A stretch of 64,000 nucleotides of DNA from contig NZ_JAFREP010000007.1 in assembly GCF_017377855.1 (NCBI RefSeq), positions 1 through 64,000 of the forward strand, given 5' to 3'. The notes beneath the pieces are model-generated. The model did no database searches, was not told the DNA's origin, and saw only the letters and a list, made by a program, of their open reading frames with translations. The DNA comes from Acanthopleuribacter pedis. Lineage in GTDB: Bacteria; Acidobacteriota; Holophagae; Acanthopleuribacterales; Acanthopleuribacteraceae. Below, piece after piece: positions 1-8,844 of this stretch (positions within the stretch are counted from its first letter, which is position 1; each line of letters starts with the position of its first letter). The position numbers and the translations under genes were made by a program.

Positions 1-573
1 GTCGAGACCTTGTGGGACGTGGCCAACATCGGCATGGGCGTGGTCTCGGCGGTGGACAACATCAGCCAGGGCAACTGGGGCGCGGCGGCCATCGATGCGG
101 GCGGTGTCGCACTGGACATCGGGGCCACCTTGATTCCGGGCGTGCCGGGCGGCGCGGGAACGGCGATCAAAGCGGCGGGCGGCGCAAGCGAAGCCGGCGC
201 AATGTTGGCAAAACACGGCACCGAAATGCTGGCCATGGCCTCGGCTGCAGCCACCCGACTCCAACAAAACGTCCAAAAGGGTTTGGCATTTGAAAAAAAG
301 GTCCCCCTTCCTAAGAATAAGGATCACATCCAAGTCAAAGGCAGCAAAGCGAAATACCGAGTTCCAGATTTTTTGGATGAAGATGATCGAACAATTGGCG
401 AAGCCAAAAGCAGCGCAACGGTCTACCTTTCTAGTCAAATTAGGGACTATTATCAGTTTGCTAAGGAGGAAGGCTTCACGTTGACTTTGTATTTGACGGA
501 TAAGACTAAGCTAACCAAACCTCTTCAAAAGCTGGTTGAATCCGGTGAAATTCTTGTGGAGCGTGTCAAATGA
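1..573 (+). CDS. C-terminal end of an RHS-type polymorphic toxin with restriction-endonuclease-fold tip (5' partial)
   Basis: The reading frame is already open at base 1, so the N-terminal bulk (probably RHS/YD repeats) lies outside the window. The first ~60 visible residues are a Gly/Ala-rich pre-toxin linker (GVVSAVDNISQGNWGAAAID, then LIPGVPGGAGTAIKAA), typical of the segment after an RHS core. The last ~95 residues look like a PD-(D/E)xK nuclease tip: YRVPDFLD supplies the Asp, and IGEAKSS supplies the E-x-K pair about ten residues later. This resembles the Tox-REase-7 family of polymorphic toxins. The next gene overlaps by 4 bp (ATGA) and is the likely immunity partner. Role inferred: DNA-degrading effector in contact-dependent competition. 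Whether an RHS core, secretion domain or other trunk precedes it cannot be seen. Confidence 0.72.
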   Translation, partial: VETLWDVANIGMGVVSAVDNISQGNWGAAAIDAGGVALDIGATLIPGVPGGAGTAIKAAGGASEAGAMLAKHGTEMLAMASAAATRLQQNVQKGLAFEKKVPLPKNKDHIQVKGSKAKYRVPDFLDEDDRTIGEAKSSATVYLSSQIRDYYQFAKEEGFTLTLYLTDKTKLTKPLQKLVESGEILVERVK

Positions 574-1274
574 GCAAAACGAACGAATACCAACAGCATC
601 TTGAGCGGCTGGAAAAAGAAGAAAACCTTTCACCTCAAGACAGAAAGTTTAAAGCTCATATCGATTGTAGTCGCGTGAAATATCGTGCTGCGGCTAGGGA
701 TTTGCTCCATGAACTGGGGGGAAAGGGATTTCAAATTTCTGTCATTAAGGAACTTCGAGAAAGCAAGGTGAAATATCTCGAAGCAATCCCCATTTTAATC
801 AAATGGTTGCCCAGAGTAACCTACCGACCTCTGAAGAAAGATATCGTAAGGACTTTATCCCAACCTTGGGCGAAGCTTTCTGCTGAGGTGCTCATTGATG
901 AATTTAAAAATTCTACATCTGAAGAGGATAAAAATTATCGATGGATTGTAGGAGATGCGCTCGTCCCTGTAGTTCGCAAGAATCACTTTAACCAGCTCGC
1001 TGAAATAGTACGAGACCGATCTGCCGGGTTTACCCGACAAATGGTAATGGTTGCACTTGGGAAAACGAAACATCCAAAGGCGGCCGAGGTTTTGATGGAA
1101 GTATTACAGGCCGGTGATGAGGTCGGGCATGCCATGGATGGACTGCGTAGGCTGAAAGCAAAAGTTCCCCGAGAGCTTATCATGCCCCAGCTTACCCATG
1201 AGTTCCCCTGGGTACGAAAAGAAGCCAAAAAGCTACTGGCGCTTCAAGACAAACTTGACGCTGCTGAAACATAA
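570..1274 (+). CDS. Putative immunity protein, HEAT-like helical repeats
   Basis: A 234-residue soluble protein without signal peptide or membrane segment. Its start codon overlaps the toxin stop (ATGA at 570-573), so the two are translationally coupled. Residues ~30-225 are predicted all-helical with repeated motifs resembling HEAT/PBS-lyase repeats (for example ALGKTKHPKAAEVLMEVLQ and HEFPWVRKEAKKLLALQ), a fold used by several immunity proteins of polymorphic toxins. Position immediately behind a toxin tip is the main argument for the immunity role; the sequence alone only supports a helical-repeat protein. The gene has lower GC and more AAA/GAA codons than the ilv genes nearby, as expected for an exchangeable toxin-immunity cassette. 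Confidence 0.65.
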   Translation: MSKTNEYQQHLERLEKEENLSPQDRKFKAHIDCSRVKYRAAARDLLHELGGKGFQISVIKELRESKVKYLEAIPILIKWLPRVTYRPLKKDIVRTLSQPWAKLSAEVLIDEFKNSTSEEDKNYRWIVGDALVPVVRKNHFNQLAEIVRDRSAGFTRQMVMVALGKTKHPKAAEVLMEVLQAGDEVGHAMDGLRRLKAKVPRELIMPQLTHEFPWVRKEAKKLLALQDKLDAAET

Positions 1275-1576
1275 ACCCAATCAAAGTCAGGGACCCTGGC
1301 GTCCCTGGCGTTGTTTGATTTTGGCAAATGTGGCCGGCGCCAACCTTCGGTACCATGAAAACGTAACAGCACGCCGACGAACGTCAGGCCTACGAAACGC
1401 GCGAAGATGCTGCTAATAAGTTGCAAGACACCGTGAACATGACGCTAGCCATGTTTCGTTTGAAGCCGCGTGCCCCTCCAAACGAAACCCTCGGTTGCGT
1501 TTGGCGCCCTCTCGCGAGAACCGGGGGATGCGCTGAAGGTGCTGGTGCCGGCGGTTCCGCGGCCTTTTTCCGTGCT
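1275..1576. other. Intergenic, no gene seen
   Basis: Convergent gap between the immunity gene (plus) and ilvA (minus). Short open frames here have no ribosome binding site or recognisable domain. No clear terminator with a U-tract was found behind ilvA. Confidence 0.6.
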
Positions 1577-3127
1577 CTAGCGCCCGGCTACCGGCGCCTC
1601 GAAACAGCCCGCGGCCAGGAAGAGGGGATACGCCGGGTTGTCCGTTTCCTCCCAGTAGGCGTAGCCCAAATCGTCGAGGAACGCCGAGAACGCATCTTGC
1701 TCTCCTTCCGGGACTTGGAAGGCGCACAGGACCCGGCCGTAGGCCGCGCCGTGGTTGCGGTAGTGGAACAGGGAAATGTTCCAGCGGGCGCCCAGTTCGG
1801 TGAGAAACTTGCGCAGCGCGCCCGGTCGTTCCGGGAACTGGAAGCGGAACAGGCGTTCGTTGCTTAGGTCCGGTGCCGTGCCGCCGACCATGTGGCGTAG
1901 GTGGTCCATCGCCATGTCGTTGTGGCTCAGGTCCCAGGCGTGGTAACCCTGCTTTTGCAGGGAGGCACACAGGGAGGCGCCGTTCTCACCCGCTTTTTTG
2001 ACACTGACCCCCACGAAAATCGTGGCCAGCTCGCGCGGTTGGTAGCGGTAGTTGAACTCGGTCAGGTTGCGGTGGTTGAGCGCTTCGCAAAAGCTGAGAA
2101 AACTGCCCGGTTCCTCCGGGATCTGGACCGCGAGCAGCGCTTCACTTTTCTCGCGTGCCTCGCTGCGTTCCGAAACGTGGCGCAATCGGTGAAAATCGAC
2201 ATTGGCGCCGCTGAGAACACCGACCAAGTTTTGGTCCCGCGCCTGTTCGCGTTCGATGTATTTTTTGATGCCGGCGAGGGCGATGGCGCCCGAGGGCTCC
2301 GCGATACAGCGTACATCGTCAAAGATGTCCTTGATCGCCGCGCAAATTTCGTCCGTGTTAACCGTAACCACTTCATCTACAAAAAGTTGGGCGAGGCGGA
2401 AATTCTCTTCGCCGATGGAGGTCGTCGCCACGCCTTCCGCGAAAATGTTGACCTGCGGCAGGGTGATGCGTTCCTTGGCGGCCAGGGCCGCGTGCAGGCA
2501 GGCGCTGTCTTCCGGCTCTACCCCGATGATGCGTGTTTCCGGGCGGGTTTGCTTGAGGCAGGCCGCCACACCGGCGATTAAGCCGCCGCCGCCGACCGGC
2601 AGGAACACCGCGTCCATGGGTTCGGAGACCTGTTGCAACAATTCCATGCCGATGGTGCCTTGCCCGGCAATCACCAGCGGATCGTCGTAGGGGTGGACAA
2701 AGGCCATGCCGCGCATTTCGCTTTGTTCGCGGGCGTAGGCCGCCGCCTCCTCAAAGGTTTCGCCGACCAGTTGTACCTCGGCGCCCAGCGCCCGCACCGC
2801 GTCGACTTTAATGGCCGGCGTTGCGCGCGGCATCACGATAATGGCCTGGAGCCCCAGTTTGTGGCCGGCGAGCGCGACGCCTTGTGCATGGTTGCCGGCG
2901 GAGGCCGCGATCACACCACGCTGCTGTTGTTCGGGGGAAAGAGAGGCGATTTTGTTGTAGGCCCCGCGCACTTTAAAAGAGAAAACCGGTTGTTGGTCCT
3001 CGCGTTTGAGCAGAATGTGGTTGTGCATTTGATCGGAAAGACGGGTCATGCGGCTGACCGGGGTGACCACGGCCGCTTCGTAAACGCGAGACGATAGGAT
3101 CTTTTCTAGGTAGGAACTGACCTTCAT
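1577..3127 (-). CDS. ilvA: Threonine ammonia-lyase (biosynthetic threonine dehydratase)
   Basis: Deaminates threonine to 2-oxobutanoate, the first committed step of isoleucine synthesis. 516 residues from the chosen start (ATG at 3127), matching the ~514 of biosynthetic IlvA; the open frame continues 49 codons upstream but that part has no family resemblance. The N-terminal PLP domain shows the lysine motif FSFKVRGAYNK (Lys about residue 52), SAGNHAQG and the glycine loop PVGGGGL. Two ACT-like regulatory domains follow (starting near IPEEPGSFLSF and FPERPGALRKF), so isoleucine feedback inhibition is likely. It is the last ilv gene on the minus strand, separated from ilvN by 326 bp, and may have its own promoter: an AT-rich TATATA block lies at about 3290-3299, but no good -35 was seen. 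Confidence 0.95.
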   Translation of the reverse strand: MKVSSYLEKILSSRVYEAAVVTPVSRMTRLSDQMHNHILLKREDQQPVFSFKVRGAYNKIASLSPEQQQRGVIAASAGNHAQGVALAGHKLGLQAIIVMPRATPAIKVDAVRALGAEVQLVGETFEEAAAYAREQSEMRGMAFVHPYDDPLVIAGQGTIGMELLQQVSEPMDAVFLPVGGGGLIAGVAACLKQTRPETRIIGVEPEDSACLHAALAAKERITLPQVNIFAEGVATTSIGEENFRLAQLFVDEVVTVNTDEICAAIKDIFDDVRCIAEPSGAIALAGIKKYIEREQARDQNLVGVLSGANVDFHRLRHVSERSEAREKSEALLAVQIPEEPGSFLSFCEALNHRNLTEFNYRYQPRELATIFVGVSVKKAGENGASLCASLQKQGYHAWDLSHNDMAMDHLRHMVGGTAPDLSNERLFRFQFPERPGALRKFLTELGARWNISLFHYRNHGAAYGRVLCAFQVPEGEQDAFSAFLDDLGYAYWEETDNPAYPLFLAAGCFEAPVAGR

Positions 3128-3453
3128 GGCGTTGGTCCTCTTGGGTTCGCTTCGGGGGCAAAGCGCGGTTTCCCCACGGGCCGTGGGTCGGTGAAAGAAG
3201 CGAAGTCGCGTCGGGTCCTGACCCCGTGCCGGACACGACACGGCCTCGCTTCCATGAGGAGCAAAATGAGGCAAAGCGAGATTGGCCTACCTATATATAA
3301 TGTAGGGAACCTGCTTTGACTTAGATTCTGATGGAATTTCAGCGTTGGGCGATGCTCAATCGATGGGGTGGGATCGGTCCTTTCGCCACCGTGACGGACC
3401 GCGATGGCGGCCCGCCGCGGCTGGGGTCGGCGACGAAAGGACCCGTGCCCGTG
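3128..3453 (-). promoter_or_regulatory. ilvN-ilvA gap with a long inverted repeat
   Basis: A 15-base inverted repeat with one mismatch (3376-3390 GGTCCTTTCGCCACC against 3429-3443) can form a stem just behind ilvN and ahead of ilvA. There is no U-tract after it, so it is not a standard intrinsic terminator; it may be an mRNA stability or processing structure. An AT-rich -10-like stretch lies at about 3290-3299. No leader peptide rich in Ile, Val, Leu or Thr was found here. Confidence 0.4.
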
Positions 3454-3747
3454 TTAACCGGCCGCCGCCATCGGTTGTTGGCTGAAGTTTGTCATCACCG
3501 CGCTTTTGGCGGGCGCCATGGTGAACATTTCCACCTTCTCTACGTCGTACAGCTTGTTGAGCTGTTGCTTGAGGTTGTCACTCTCCCGTTGGCCCTGAAG
3601 TTTCAGGGTCACGTCAAGGGCGTTGCCCTGGGCGTTTTGGTGGGCCGCCATTTCCATGACTTGAAAGCCGCGCAGGCGCACGACGCCGAGAACCCGCTCC
3701 AAGCCACCTTCTCGATTGAACAGGCTCAACTGCATAAAGACTTTCAT
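3454..3747 (-). CDS. ilvN: Acetolactate synthase small (regulatory) subunit, ACT domain
   Basis: A 97-residue single ACT-domain protein (MQLSLFNREGGLERVLGVV, then MEMAAHQNAQGNALDVTLKL), the size of the enteric IlvN/IlvM small subunits rather than the ~160-residue IlvH. It binds the catalytic subunit and usually confers valine sensitivity. The start at 3747 overlaps the ilvB stop by ATGA (3744-3747), giving tight translational coupling. Whether it behaves as IlvN or IlvM in feedback cannot be told from sequence; the symbol is by size and position. Confidence 0.85.
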   Translation of the reverse strand: MKVFMQLSLFNREGGLERVLGVVRLRGFQVMEMAAHQNAQGNALDVTLKLQGQRESDNLKQQLNKLYDVEKVEMFTMAPAKSAVMTNFSQQPMAAAG

Positions 3748-5396
3748 GATTTCGCTCCTTCCATCATATCGGCGTTGGATTTGCCGGGGGGTACCAACGG
3801 CCAAACGCTGGTTTCGGGGTTAATGGCGACGTGCAAGAAGAAGGGGCCTTTGGCGTTTAACAATGCCTCAATCGCTTCTTCTTCTTGGTTACGGTGATCC
3901 ACTTTCATGCCTTCGACGCCGAAGGACTCGGCGACTTGGACGAATTCAGGGTTGTCGGAGAGGTCGACCTCGCTAAAGCGCTCCTCGAAAAACAGTTCCT
4001 GCCATTGGCGCACCAGACCGAGGTGGCTGTTGTCCAGCAGCAGAATTTTGATGGGGATGCCGTAGCGGTTGAGGGTGGCCAACTCCTGAATGTTCATCAT
4101 GATCGAACCGTCGCCGCTAACCACGATCACCTCGTGATCGGGCCGTGCCAACCAGGCGCCGATGGCCGCGGGCAGGCCGTAGCCCATGGTGCCGAGGCCG
4201 CCACTGGTGAGGTGCTGGTAGGGTTCGGTGAAGTTGTAGTGCTGGGCGACCCACATTTGGTGTTGGCCGACGTCGCAGCTAATGATGGTGCGCGTGCCGG
4301 CACGCTCGGAGAGCTTGCGCAGCAGGCGCGGGGCGTAGATGTCGTCGCTGGGGTTGCCGTAGTCCCAGGCCGATTCGGCCTTGCGGATCAGGCAGCGCGA
4401 GCGCCAGTTGCGAATGGCGATCGGTGCCCGCAACGCGGTGAGGCTGTGTGTCAGGTCGCCGCGTACCGCCACCGCCGGGCGCCGCAGTTTGCCAAGCTCC
4501 GCCGGATCGATGTCGAGATGGATTAACTTGGCCTTGGGCGCGAAGGTGTCCAGCTTGCCCGTGGCGCGGTCGTCCAGGCGGGCCCCGATCACGATCAGCA
4601 GATCGCTCTCTTGAACCGCGAGGTTGGCCGCTTTCAGGCCGTGCATGCCGAGCATGCCGAGGTTGAGCTCGTGGTCGCCGGCCAAACTGCCGATCCCCTT
4701 GAGCGTCGTGACCACGGGGATCCGGGTCGCCTCGACAAAGTCGCGGAAGGCTTCGAGGGCGTTGGCCATGCCGATACCGCCGCCCGCGTAGATGATGGGC
4801 TGCTCGCTGTCCTCGAGCAGCTCAATCGCCGCCGCCAGAGCCGCGCTATCCGGTTCGACGACCGGCTCCGGCGGCGGCGGTGTTTCCGCCGGCATCTCGA
4901 TCATCGTCTGTTGGACGTCCTTGGGGATGTCCAACAAGACCGGGCCGGGCCTGCCGGAGCGCGCCACACGAAAGGCTTCCGGCAGCATCCAAAACAGGTC
5001 CTCGGGTGTGCGCGCGAGGAAGCTGTGTTTGACGATGGACATGGTGACCCCAAGCATGTCGGTTTCTTGGAAGGCGTCGGTGCCCATGTAGTGGGTGGGC
5101 ACCTGGCCGGTGATGGCAACCATCGGGACCGAATCCATGAAGGCGTTGGCGATGCCCGTGACCAGGTTGGTCGCACCCGGTCCCGACGTCGCCAAACACA
5201 CACCTACCTTGCCGGAGGCGCGGGCGTAGCCGTCCGCCGCCAGGGCCGCCCCTTGCTCGTGGCGTACCAGCACGTGCTTGAACTTGGCTTCGACCAAAGC
5301 ATCGTAGACGGGCATGATCGCCCCGCCCGGATAGCCGAACACGAATTCCACGTCCTCGCGTTCGAGTGCTTTGACCACGAAATCGGCAGCTCTCAT
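3744..5396 (-). CDS. ilvB: Acetolactate synthase large (catalytic) subunit
   Basis: ThDP-dependent enzyme joining two pyruvates, or pyruvate plus 2-oxobutanoate, to form acetohydroxy acids for valine/leucine and isoleucine. 550 residues. The N-terminal Pyr domain has [15 protein letters not shown] and the catalytic-Glu region [17 protein letters not shown]; the central domain has the FAD-type layout; the ThDP motif begins at GDGSIMMN (about residue 428) and continues to the [15 protein letters not shown] stretch. The start ATG at 5396 overlaps the ilvC stop (ATGA, 5393-5396) and gives the correct N-terminus [12 protein letters not shown]; the upstream in-frame extension lies inside ilvC and is not credible. 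Confidence 0.95.
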   Translation of the reverse strand: MRAADFVVKALEREDVEFVFGYPGGAIMPVYDALVEAKFKHVLVRHEQGAALAADGYARASGKVGVCLATSGPGATNLVTGIANAFMDSVPMVAITGQVPTHYMGTDAFQETDMLGVTMSIVKHSFLARTPEDLFWMLPEAFRVARSGRPGPVLLDIPKDVQQTMIEMPAETPPPPEPVVEPDSAALAAAIELLEDSEQPIIYAGGGIGMANALEAFRDFVEATRIPVVTTLKGIGSLAGDHELNLGMLGMHGLKAANLAVQESDLLIVIGARLDDRATGKLDTFAPKAKLIHLDIDPAELGKLRRPAVAVRGDLTHSLTALRAPIAIRNWRSRCLIRKAESAWDYGNPSDDIYAPRLLRKLSERAGTRTIISCDVGQHQMWVAQHYNFTEPYQHLTSGGLGTMGYGLPAAIGAWLARPDHEVIVVSGDGSIMMNIQELATLNRYGIPIKILLLDNSHLGLVRQWQELFFEERFSEVDLSDNPEFVQVAESFGVEGMKVDHRNQEEEAIEALLNAKGPFFLHVAINPETSVWPLVPPGKSNADMMEGAKS

Positions 5397-6403
5397 TTGG
5401 CCCCCTCCATCTGAGGTTTCAACCATGCCATCGCCGAACGCAACTCCTTGCCCACCTGTTCGATGGGGTGCTCGAGATCCTCGTTCAACAATTTGTTGTA
5501 ATGCGGCAGGCCTTGGTCGTTTTCCTCGCGCCATTCGTTGGCGAAGGTGCCGTTTTGGATTTCGGTCAGGACTTCTTTCATGTTGGCCTTCACCGAGGCG
5601 TCCACCACGCGCGGTCCGCGGGTCAGGTCACCGTACTTGGCCGTTTCACTGACGAACTCGTGCATTTTGGTAAAGCCGCCCTCGTAGATCAGGTCGACGA
5701 TCAGCTTTAACTCGTGCAGGCACTCAAAGTAAGCCGCCTCGGGTTGGTAACCCGCCTCGACCAGGGTTTCGTAGCCGTAGCGGATCAGCTCCGTCACGCC
5801 GCCGCACAGCACCGCTTGTTCGCCGAACAGGTCGGTTTCCGTTTCCTCCGCGAAGGTCGTTTGCAACACGCCCGCTTTGGTGCCGCCCAAACCGTCCGCG
5901 TAGGCCAGCGCGCGGTCGAAGGCTTGGCCGCCGGCGTCTTGGTCGACGGCGATCAGGCAGGGAACACCGCGGCCCTGTTGGTACTGACGCCGTACCAGGT
6001 CGCCGGGACTTTTGGGCGCGACCATGATCACGTCCGCTTCCTTGGGGGGCTGGATGTGTTTGAAGTGGACGTTAAAGCCGTGGGCGAACAGCAGCGCCGC
6101 GCCCGGCTTGAGATTAGGGGCCACGTAGTCTTGGTACAGCGCGGCTTGCGCCATGTCGGGGACGAGGATGGCAACAAGATCGGCACCGACCACCGCTTCA
6201 CCGGGGGGTAACGGCTCCCAGCCGTCGGCTTGTGCCTTTTTCCAGGAACGGCCCTCGGGTCGCAGACCGAGTCGGACTTGGAATCCACTTTCGCGCAGGT
6301 TTAGCGCGTGGGCGCGGCCTTGGCTGCCGTAGCCCAGCACCGCTAACGTTTTGCCTTCAAAGACTTCTCGGTTGACATCCTGCTCGCGATACATCTTGGT
6401 CAT
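5393..6403 (-). CDS. ilvC: Ketol-acid reductoisomerase, class I
   Basis: NADPH- and Mg-dependent isomeroreductase converting acetolactate or acetohydroxybutyrate to the dihydroxy acids. 336 residues, the short class I form. The Rossmann motif [17 protein letters not shown] begins at residue 24; metal and substrate residues lie in [35 protein letters not shown] and [18 protein letters not shown] good SD (AGGAG, spacing about 7) precedes the ATG at 6403. It lies 168 bp behind ilvD and overlaps ilvB by 4 bp, so ilvC-ilvB-ilvN form one translational chain. Confidence 0.96.
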   Translation of the reverse strand: MTKMYREQDVNREVFEGKTLAVLGYGSQGRAHALNLRESGFQVRLGLRPEGRSWKKAQADGWEPLPPGEAVVGADLVAILVPDMAQAALYQDYVAPNLKPGAALLFAHGFNVHFKHIQPPKEADVIMVAPKSPGDLVRRQYQQGRGVPCLIAVDQDAGGQAFDRALAYADGLGGTKAGVLQTTFAEETETDLFGEQAVLCGGVTELIRYGYETLVEAGYQPEAAYFECLHELKLIVDLIYEGGFTKMHEFVSETAKYGDLTRGPRVVDASVKANMKEVLTEIQNGTFANEWREENDQGLPHYNKLLNEDLEHPIEQVGKELRSAMAWLKPQMEGAK

Positions 6404-6550
6404 GGTGTTGCTCCTCTATGCTCGGAGGCCGCCTTATTCGGCGCGCCTGTTTTTTTATCGAAGGTGTGTGATCTACACGGTTGGGGGATTGGGGTTTAGG
6501 AAGCGTTGGCCGCGGGGTATCGGCAACGCTTGTCACGGGGGGTCGTGAAG

Positions 6551-6578
6551 GGTTTAGGAACCAAGGAGAACCTAAACC
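6551..6578 (-). repeat. Short inverted repeat at the ilvD stop codon
   Basis: GGTTTAGG (6551-6558) pairs with CCTAAACC (6571-6578) around a 12-base loop, with the ilvD stop codon inside one arm. There is no U-tract, so it may tune ilvD-ilvC message processing rather than end transcription. Confidence 0.4.
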
Positions 6579-8272
6579 GTCATGGCACCGAACGAAGCCG
6601 AGCCGACCCGTTCGGCGTATTTGCTAAACACGCCTGGCTGCAACTGTTGGGGTTTGGGTTGCCACTGTGCCTTGCGGGCGCTTAGGTCCGCTTGCACGTC
6701 CAGGCTGCGCTGTTCGACATCGATCACGATGGGGTCGCCGTCGCGGATCAGGCCGATGGGCCCGCCGACCGCGGCTTCCGGGGCCACGTGCCCGATCATG
6801 AAGCCGTGGGTGGCGCCGCTGAAACGGCCGTCCGTGATCAGCGCAACCGAGTCACCCAAGCCCGCGCCGATCAGGGCCGCGGTGACCGCCAGCATTTCCG
6901 GCATGCCGGGACCGCCGCGTGGGCCCACGTAACGGATGACAATCACGTCGCCGACTTGGATTTCATCTTTGGAAATCGCTTGGAAGGCGGCTTCCTCCGT
7001 GTCGAAAACACGGGCCGGACCCTCGTGGCGTTTGCGGTTGTGGCCGGACAACTTGATCACACAACCCTCGGGGGCCAAGCTGCCCTTGAGGATCGCGAAA
7101 CCACCGCGTGGTTTGAGTGGTTTGTCCGCGCTGAGCACCACCGGTTGGTCCGCCGTTTCCTGTGCCGATTCGCAAGCCGCGAACAGCGAGGGGTCGCTGA
7201 CGCTGGGCGTGTCTTCCAACAGGCCCGCCTGCTTGAGGCGTTGCAGGACCAAGCGGGTGCCGCCCGCGCGCTCCAGGTCCGGGGCCGTGAAACGCCCGCC
7301 CGGCTTGAGGTCGACAAACACGGGGGTTTCGGCCGCGACACGGTCGAAATCGTCGATGGTGAAGTCGGCACCCGCTTCCTGGGCGATGGCGAGGAAATGC
7401 AGCACCGCGTTGGTGGAACCGCCCGTGGCCGCAACCGAGGTGATCGCGTTTTTGAGCGAGGCGCGGGTGATCAGATCGCGGGCCTTCAGGTCCTTGCGCC
7501 AGCAATCCATGATCAGGGCGCCGGCCTTGCGGCCCGCCTCGGCTTTGCGGGGATCCGCCGCCGGGACTTCGCTCAGCTCCAGGGGCGACAAACCCATCAC
7601 CGTAAGCGCCGTCGCCATCGTGTTGGCCGTGAACTGGCCGCCGCAGGCACCCGCGCCGGGACAGGCCTTGTTTTCCAAGTCGTGTAACTCGGCCTCGGTG
7701 ATCTTGCCGGAGAGGCAGGCCCCGACGCCTTCGAACACATCCTGGATGGTGACGTCTTTGTCCTGCCAGCGGCCCGCGTGGATCGAGCCGCCGTACAGCA
7801 CCAGTGAAGGCAGGTTCAAACGGGCCAGTGCCATGGTGGCGCCCGGCAAGGTTTTGTCGCAACCCACGATGGTGATGATTGCGTCAAAGAAGTGGCCCTT
7901 GGTGACCAGCTCGATGCTGTCGGCCACAATTTCACGGCTGATTAACGAGGCTTTCATGCCCTCGGTGCCCATCGTGATGCCGTCGGATACCGCAACCGTG
8001 TTGAATTCGATCGGGGTACCGCCCGCCTCGCGAATGCCCGCTTTGACATGGTCGGCCAATTCGCGCAGGTGGTAGTTGCAGGGCGTGATCTCGGTCCAGG
8101 TATTGGCGACGGCGATCAGCGGTTGGCGCAGGTCGTCGTCGCTGAGACCCGTTGCTTTGAGCATGGCCCGCGCGGGAGCACGTGCGATGCCTTTTTTGAT
8201 CGCGTCACTGAGGTGGGGCCTCGTGGACGCGTCGTGCGACTCGGGGTCCTCGGGGGAAGGGGACTGAGTCAT
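6572..8272 (-). CDS. ilvD: Dihydroxy-acid dehydratase
   Basis: Fe-S enzyme dehydrating dihydroxy acids to the 2-oxo acids, the penultimate step for Ile and Val. 566 residues from ATG 8272, which has a strong SD (AGGAGG, spacing 6); the open frame upstream is leader sequence. Cluster-ligand regions [12 protein letters not shown] and [17 protein letters not shown] are present, as are [12 protein letters not shown] and the C-terminal catalytic [18 protein letters not shown]. It is the first structural gene behind two attenuator-like leaders, so its transcription is probably set by charged Ile/Val tRNA. Confidence 0.96.
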   Translation of the reverse strand: MTQSPSPEDPESHDASTRPHLSDAIKKGIARAPARAMLKATGLSDDDLRQPLIAVANTWTEITPCNYHLRELADHVKAGIREAGGTPIEFNTVAVSDGITMGTEGMKASLISREIVADSIELVTKGHFFDAIITIVGCDKTLPGATMALARLNLPSLVLYGGSIHAGRWQDKDVTIQDVFEGVGACLSGKITEAELHDLENKACPGAGACGGQFTANTMATALTVMGLSPLELSEVPAADPRKAEAGRKAGALIMDCWRKDLKARDLITRASLKNAITSVAATGGSTNAVLHFLAIAQEAGADFTIDDFDRVAAETPVFVDLKPGGRFTAPDLERAGGTRLVLQRLKQAGLLEDTPSVSDPSLFAACESAQETADQPVVLSADKPLKPRGGFAILKGSLAPEGCVIKLSGHNRKRHEGPARVFDTEEAAFQAISKDEIQVGDVIVIRYVGPRGGPGMPEMLAVTAALIGAGLGDSVALITDGRFSGATHGFMIGHVAPEAAVGGPIGLIRDGDPIVIDVEQRSLDVQADLSARKAQWQPKPQQLQPGVFSKYAERVGSASFGAMTV

Positions 8273-8378
8273 GGGGGAACCTCCTGTGGCGCCGGTGGGG
8301 GAAGTGGACTTGGGGAAACAGTGTGGACTTGGGGGAATCAAGCGTCTGGGGAACAAGGACTTGGGGAAGGGGAAAAAG

Positions 8379-8415
8379 AAAAGGCCCCGTACCTCGGTGA
8401 GGTGCGGGGCCTTTT
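8379..8415 (-). terminator. Intrinsic terminator/attenuator, proximal to ilvD
   Basis: A stem with an 11-base perfect lower part, AAAAGGCCCCG (8379-8389) against 8405-8415, extended through ACCTC/GAGGT to a tight loop. Read on the minus strand it ends in a run TTTTCTTTTT (8370s), a classical intrinsic terminator. It lies between the stop of the second leader peptide and the ilvD start, 21 bases after that stop, exactly where a ribosome-controlled attenuator terminator should be. Confidence 0.88.
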
Positions 8416-8436
8416 CGGTAAGCGTTTGGTTGTTGC

Positions 8437-8583
8437 TTAACCGGGTGGCCCCGCGCTGCTAATCACAATAATCACCACCACGACCACGATAATCACGTCG
8501 ACGACGGCGGATACAGCTAGACCTAGGACGGGTGCAACAGTGTTGGATAGGTTGTTGAAGCCGATGAGGTTGCTGTTGATCAT
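8437..8583 (-). CDS. Leader peptide 2 (48 aa) with Val/Ile control run
   Basis: ATG at 8583 with SD GGAG seven bases upstream; TAA at 8437-8439. The 48-residue peptide begins [16 protein letters not shown] and contains [15 protein letters not shown] at residues 27-41: 14 of 15 residues are Val or Ile, with mixed GTC, GTG, ATT and ATC codons. It ends SSAGPPG. This is the hallmark of an amino-acid-controlled leader: ribosome stalling on the run when Val- or Ile-tRNA is scarce would prevent the 8379-8415 terminator from forming. It is longer than the ~32-residue enteric IlvL. A membrane-inserting microprotein is the alternative, but position and terminator favour attenuation. Confidence 0.85.
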   Translation of the reverse strand: MINSNLIGFNNLSNTVAPVLGLAVSAVVDVIIVVVVVIIVISSAGPPG

Positions 8584-8619
8584 GAGAAACTCCAGTGGGA
8601 TAAGAAGGGGCCTGAAAGC

Positions 8620-8653
8620 AAAAAACCCGCGCTTCCGTGAGGGGCGCGGGTTT
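8620..8653 (-). terminator. Intrinsic terminator/attenuator, distal (first) of the ilv leader
   Basis: A perfect 10-base stem AAACCCGCGC (8623-8632) against GCGCGGGTTT (8644-8653) with an 11-base loop, followed on the minus strand by TTTTTT-like bases at 8620-8625. It begins 27 bases behind the stop of leader peptide 1 and ahead of the start of leader peptide 2, so transcription must read through it to reach the second leader. Confidence 0.87.
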
Positions 8654-8680
8654 CGTCAAATAAGGTGACTGCGTCCGCGC

Positions 8681-8740
8681 CTAGGAGGTTAGGCGAATCA
8701 CGACGACGACGATAATCACGATGGCGATAGTGGGAAACAT
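8681..8740 (-). CDS. Leader peptide 1 (19 aa), Ile/Val-rich
   Basis: ATG at 8740, TAG at 8681-8683; SD GGAG about ten bases upstream. The peptide reads MFPTIAIVIIVVVVIRLTS: five Ile, five Val and one Leu in 19 residues, with the block IAIVIIVVVVI. A perfect terminator hairpin follows at 8620-8653. It has the size and layout of a ribosome-mediated attenuation leader. It is too short for ordinary gene callers and would usually be missed. Confidence 0.85.
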   Translation of the reverse strand: MFPTIAIVIIVVVVIRLTS

Positions 8741-8814
8741 AGTCGTCAACTCCGTAGGGGTCGCAGAATGAGGTCACCGCGAGGGTGCGGTGAAAGGGAT
8801 TCTTCTTGGCCGCC

Positions 8815-8844
8815 ATCATCGTGCAAGCCCGGAATGCGTGTCAA
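8815..8844 (-). promoter_or_regulatory. Candidate sigma-70 promoter of the ilv leader and operon
   Basis: On the minus strand a perfect -35 TTGACA (8844-8839) is followed after 18 bases by GATGAT (8820-8815), a 4/6 match to TATAAT. Transcription would start near 8806, about 65 bases ahead of leader peptide 1. The -10 is weak; no alternative was better. Confidence 0.5.
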
